Notes under the pieces: generated by a model
What the model was told of the DNA's origin: nothing
Databases searched by the model: none
Seen by the model: only the letters and a program-made list of their open reading frames with translations
NCBI GenBank assembly: GCA_030824835.1
Contig: JAPJRA010000246.1
Coordinates: 1-6,193 of the forward strand
DNA length: 6,193 bases
From: Geminicoccaceae bacterium
GTDB taxonomy: Bacteria; Pseudomonadota; Alphaproteobacteria; Geminicoccales; Geminicoccaceae
Reading direction: 5' to 3'
Program-made: the position numbers and the translations under genes
Shown: in pieces, positions 5,001 through 6,193 of the stretch
How positions within the stretch are numbered: the first letter of the stretch is position 1
Layout of the letters: each line of letters begins with the position of its first letter

Positions 5001-5900
5001 TCAGCGCAGATAGTTGGCGAGCGACAGCGAGGCCAAGCGGCCGGTCACCGTGTAGGTGGCCTCGAGGCTGGCCTGATCGCCGGCGATCCGGGTCAGCACC
5101 GCCGCCAGGTCGGCATCCTCGATGCCCGAGATCATCTCGTCGAGATAGACCAGCCCCGCTTGGTGGGCGTCGGCGACCGACTCCAGCCGGGCCGCCTTCG
5201 TGCCGAGTTCGGCGCGCACGTCGAGCAATCGGTCGAACGCCGTCCCGAGATCGGCCATGGCGCTCTGGAGACCGGCCCGATCGTCCGCCAGATGGGCCAC
5301 CCGCGCCTGCCCCAGGGCCGCCAGCAGACCGGCAAAGGCCGGATCGTCGGCCGTGACGCCGTAGCCGAGCTCGACACCCGAATCGACGCGGACCGACAGC
5401 TCGACCGCATCGCCACGATAGTAGAGGCTCGGATCGGCGGTCGTGATCGGCGCCGCCGGCAGCGCCACCGGCGCCGCGTCCGTTCGGCTGCCGGCGAACA
5501 GGTACCGGCCGTCGAGCCTGGTGTTCAGCGCCCGCTCGATCTCGGCCAGCATGGAATCGATCTCCGCATCCAGCGGCACGGCGTTGCCCAGGCTGCCGTC
5601 GAGCCGCTGCACGAGACTGGCTCGGGCCCGATCCGCCAGATCGACGACGTTGCCAAGGGCCTGGTCCATCAGCTGCAGTCGGCCGGCCAGACCTTCGGTC
5701 CGCCCGAGGAAGGTGGCCTTGAGGTCGCGGGACTCCTTCAGCCGGACAAGCTGGCCGGCCTGGTCGGCGATCTGGTCGAACCGGGTCGCGGCCTTGCCTG
5801 ACGCGGCCGCCGCCTGGGCCAGACGGAGACGGCCCTGGGCGGCCAGCATGGTGCTGGTCAGGCGCTGGTTCTGGGCGAGGTCGCCGATGCGGGTGACCAT
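5001..5900 (-). CDS. flgL: Flagellar hook-filament junction protein 3 (FlgL)
   Basis: FlgL (HAP3) is exported through the flagellar type III apparatus and forms the ring between FlgK and the flagellin filament. The 299 residues fit the family. The N-terminal helical D0/D1 part (about 1-125) carries the usual coiled-coil heptads; the signature GRYLFAGSRTDAAPV lies at 131-145, followed by a short variable beta domain to about 185. The C-terminal helices include EDADLAAVLTRIAGDQASLEATY (261-283) and end in LSLANYLR, the characteristic end of FlgL and flagellins. It could be mistaken for a flagellin, but the GRYLFAGS motif, its length and the flgK neighbour decide for FlgL. The ATG at 5900 is five bases after the flgK stop; the flgK end supplies a weak purine-rich GGTAGAG upstream. 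Export and secretion signals are within the disordered N-terminus; no cleavable signal peptide is present, as expected. Confidence 0.95.
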   Translation of the reverse strand: MVTRIGDLAQNQRLTSTMLAAQGRLRLAQAAAASGKAATRFDQIADQAGQLVRLKESRDLKATFLGRTEGLAGRLQLMDQALGNVVDLADRARASLVQRLDGSLGNAVPLDAEIDSMLAEIERALNTRLDGRYLFAGSRTDAAPVALPAAPITTADPSLYYRGDAVELSVRVDSGVELGYGVTADDPAFAGLLAALGQARVAHLADDRAGLQSAMADLGTAFDRLLDVRAELGTKAARLESVADAHQAGLVYLDEMISGIEDADLAAVLTRIAGDQASLEATYTVTGRLASLSLANYLR

Positions 5901-5905
5901 GGGCT

Positions 5906-6193
5906 CTACCGTCCGCCGACCATGGCCAGCAGCTCGTCGAACAGGTCGTTGGTGATCGCGACCAGGCGGGCGGAGACGCTGTAGGCTTCCTGGTACAGAA
6001 TGAGCTTGGACATCTCCTCGTCGAGGTTGACTCCGGACACCTCGGCCCGGCGGGCACTCAGGTCATCGGCAAGCGCGCGGTCGTTGGCTTCCGAGCGCTG
6101 CGCCCGCGCCGACGCCACGGCGTTCATGGAAACGATCTCGGCCGCATAGTCACCGGGCCGATAGTCGCCGGCCGGAAGCCCGCCGCGCGCGAC
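5906..6193 (-). CDS. flgK: Flagellar hook-associated protein 1 (FlgK), C-terminal part
   Basis: The frame enters from the right edge of the window and runs 95 residues to a TAG stop at 5906. It reads from VARGGLPAGDY through a helical stretch to the diagnostic FlgK/FlgE-type C-terminus: SGVNLDEEMSKLILYQEAYSVSARLVAITNDLFDELLAMVGG. The SGVNLDEE and LxxYQxAYxxxAR pattern is highly conserved in FlgK, where this D0 helix packs against the N-terminal helix in the hook-filament junction. There is an internal ATG at 6127, but the codons before it stay open and family-like, so it is not the start. The gene continues beyond the window; the missing part should contain the N-terminal helix and variable domains. 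It is five bases from flgL, a normal operon arrangement. Confidence 0.93.
   Translation of the reverse strand, partial: VARGGLPAGDYRPGDYAAEIVSMNAVASARAQRSEANDRALADDLSARRAEVSGVNLDEEMSKLILYQEAYSVSARLVAITNDLFDELLAMVGGR

Noticed and set aside
4984..6057. 357-codon minus-strand frame overlapping flgL and flgK in another frame
   Set aside because: FlgL and FlgK explain the region fully; this frame is Arg/Gly/Pro-rich noise.

Overview
This window reads as a piece of chromosome from a GC-rich alphaproteobacterium, probably of the Rhodospirillales type. That placement is an inference from base composition, the alphaproteobacterial style of ThiE, a TakP-like TRAP solute receptor and the flagellar gene order; no taxonomic marker is present. 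Every gene I can support lies on the minus strand, so transcription runs from the high coordinates to the low ones.

Region 1 (6193 to about 4439) is the end of a flagellar filament-junction operon: the C-terminus of FlgK (cut by the window edge), complete FlgL five bases later, then a FliW-family protein after an 85-base gap. FlgK and FlgL join hook to filament; FliW normally binds flagellin and the translational repressor CsrA. No csrA follows. A perfect 16-bp inverted repeat straddles the fliW stop codon and probably closes this unit.

Region 2 (4284 to 2893) is a stand-alone periplasmic DegQ/DegP-type serine protease with a signal peptide, an intact His-Asp-Ser triad and two PDZ domains.

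Region 3 (about 2857 to 37) is a thiamine-controlled operon. A plausible sigma70-like promoter fires just before a well-conserved TPP riboswitch (2727-2820). A leader of over 100 nt with several hairpins leads to thiE (thiamine phosphate synthase), then thiD (HMP / HMP-phosphate kinase), then a TRAP-type solute-binding protein. The junctions are 4-base stop/start overlaps (GTGA between thiE and thiD, ATGA between thiD and the receptor gene), so the three genes are almost certainly co-transcribed and translationally coupled. The receptor lies under TPP control but resembles the 2-oxo-acid receptor TakP rather than a known thiamine-precursor binder. This is the most interesting point in the window: a possible thiamine-regulated TRAP uptake system, whose membrane subunits, if they exist, would lie beyond coordinate 1 or elsewhere.

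There is no sign of mobile elements, CRISPR arrays, tRNA or rRNA genes. Large plus-strand reading frames are antisense shadows of the minus-strand genes. No non-coding stretch exceeds about 310 bases; the longest, 2594-2892, is the thi promoter, riboswitch and leader.
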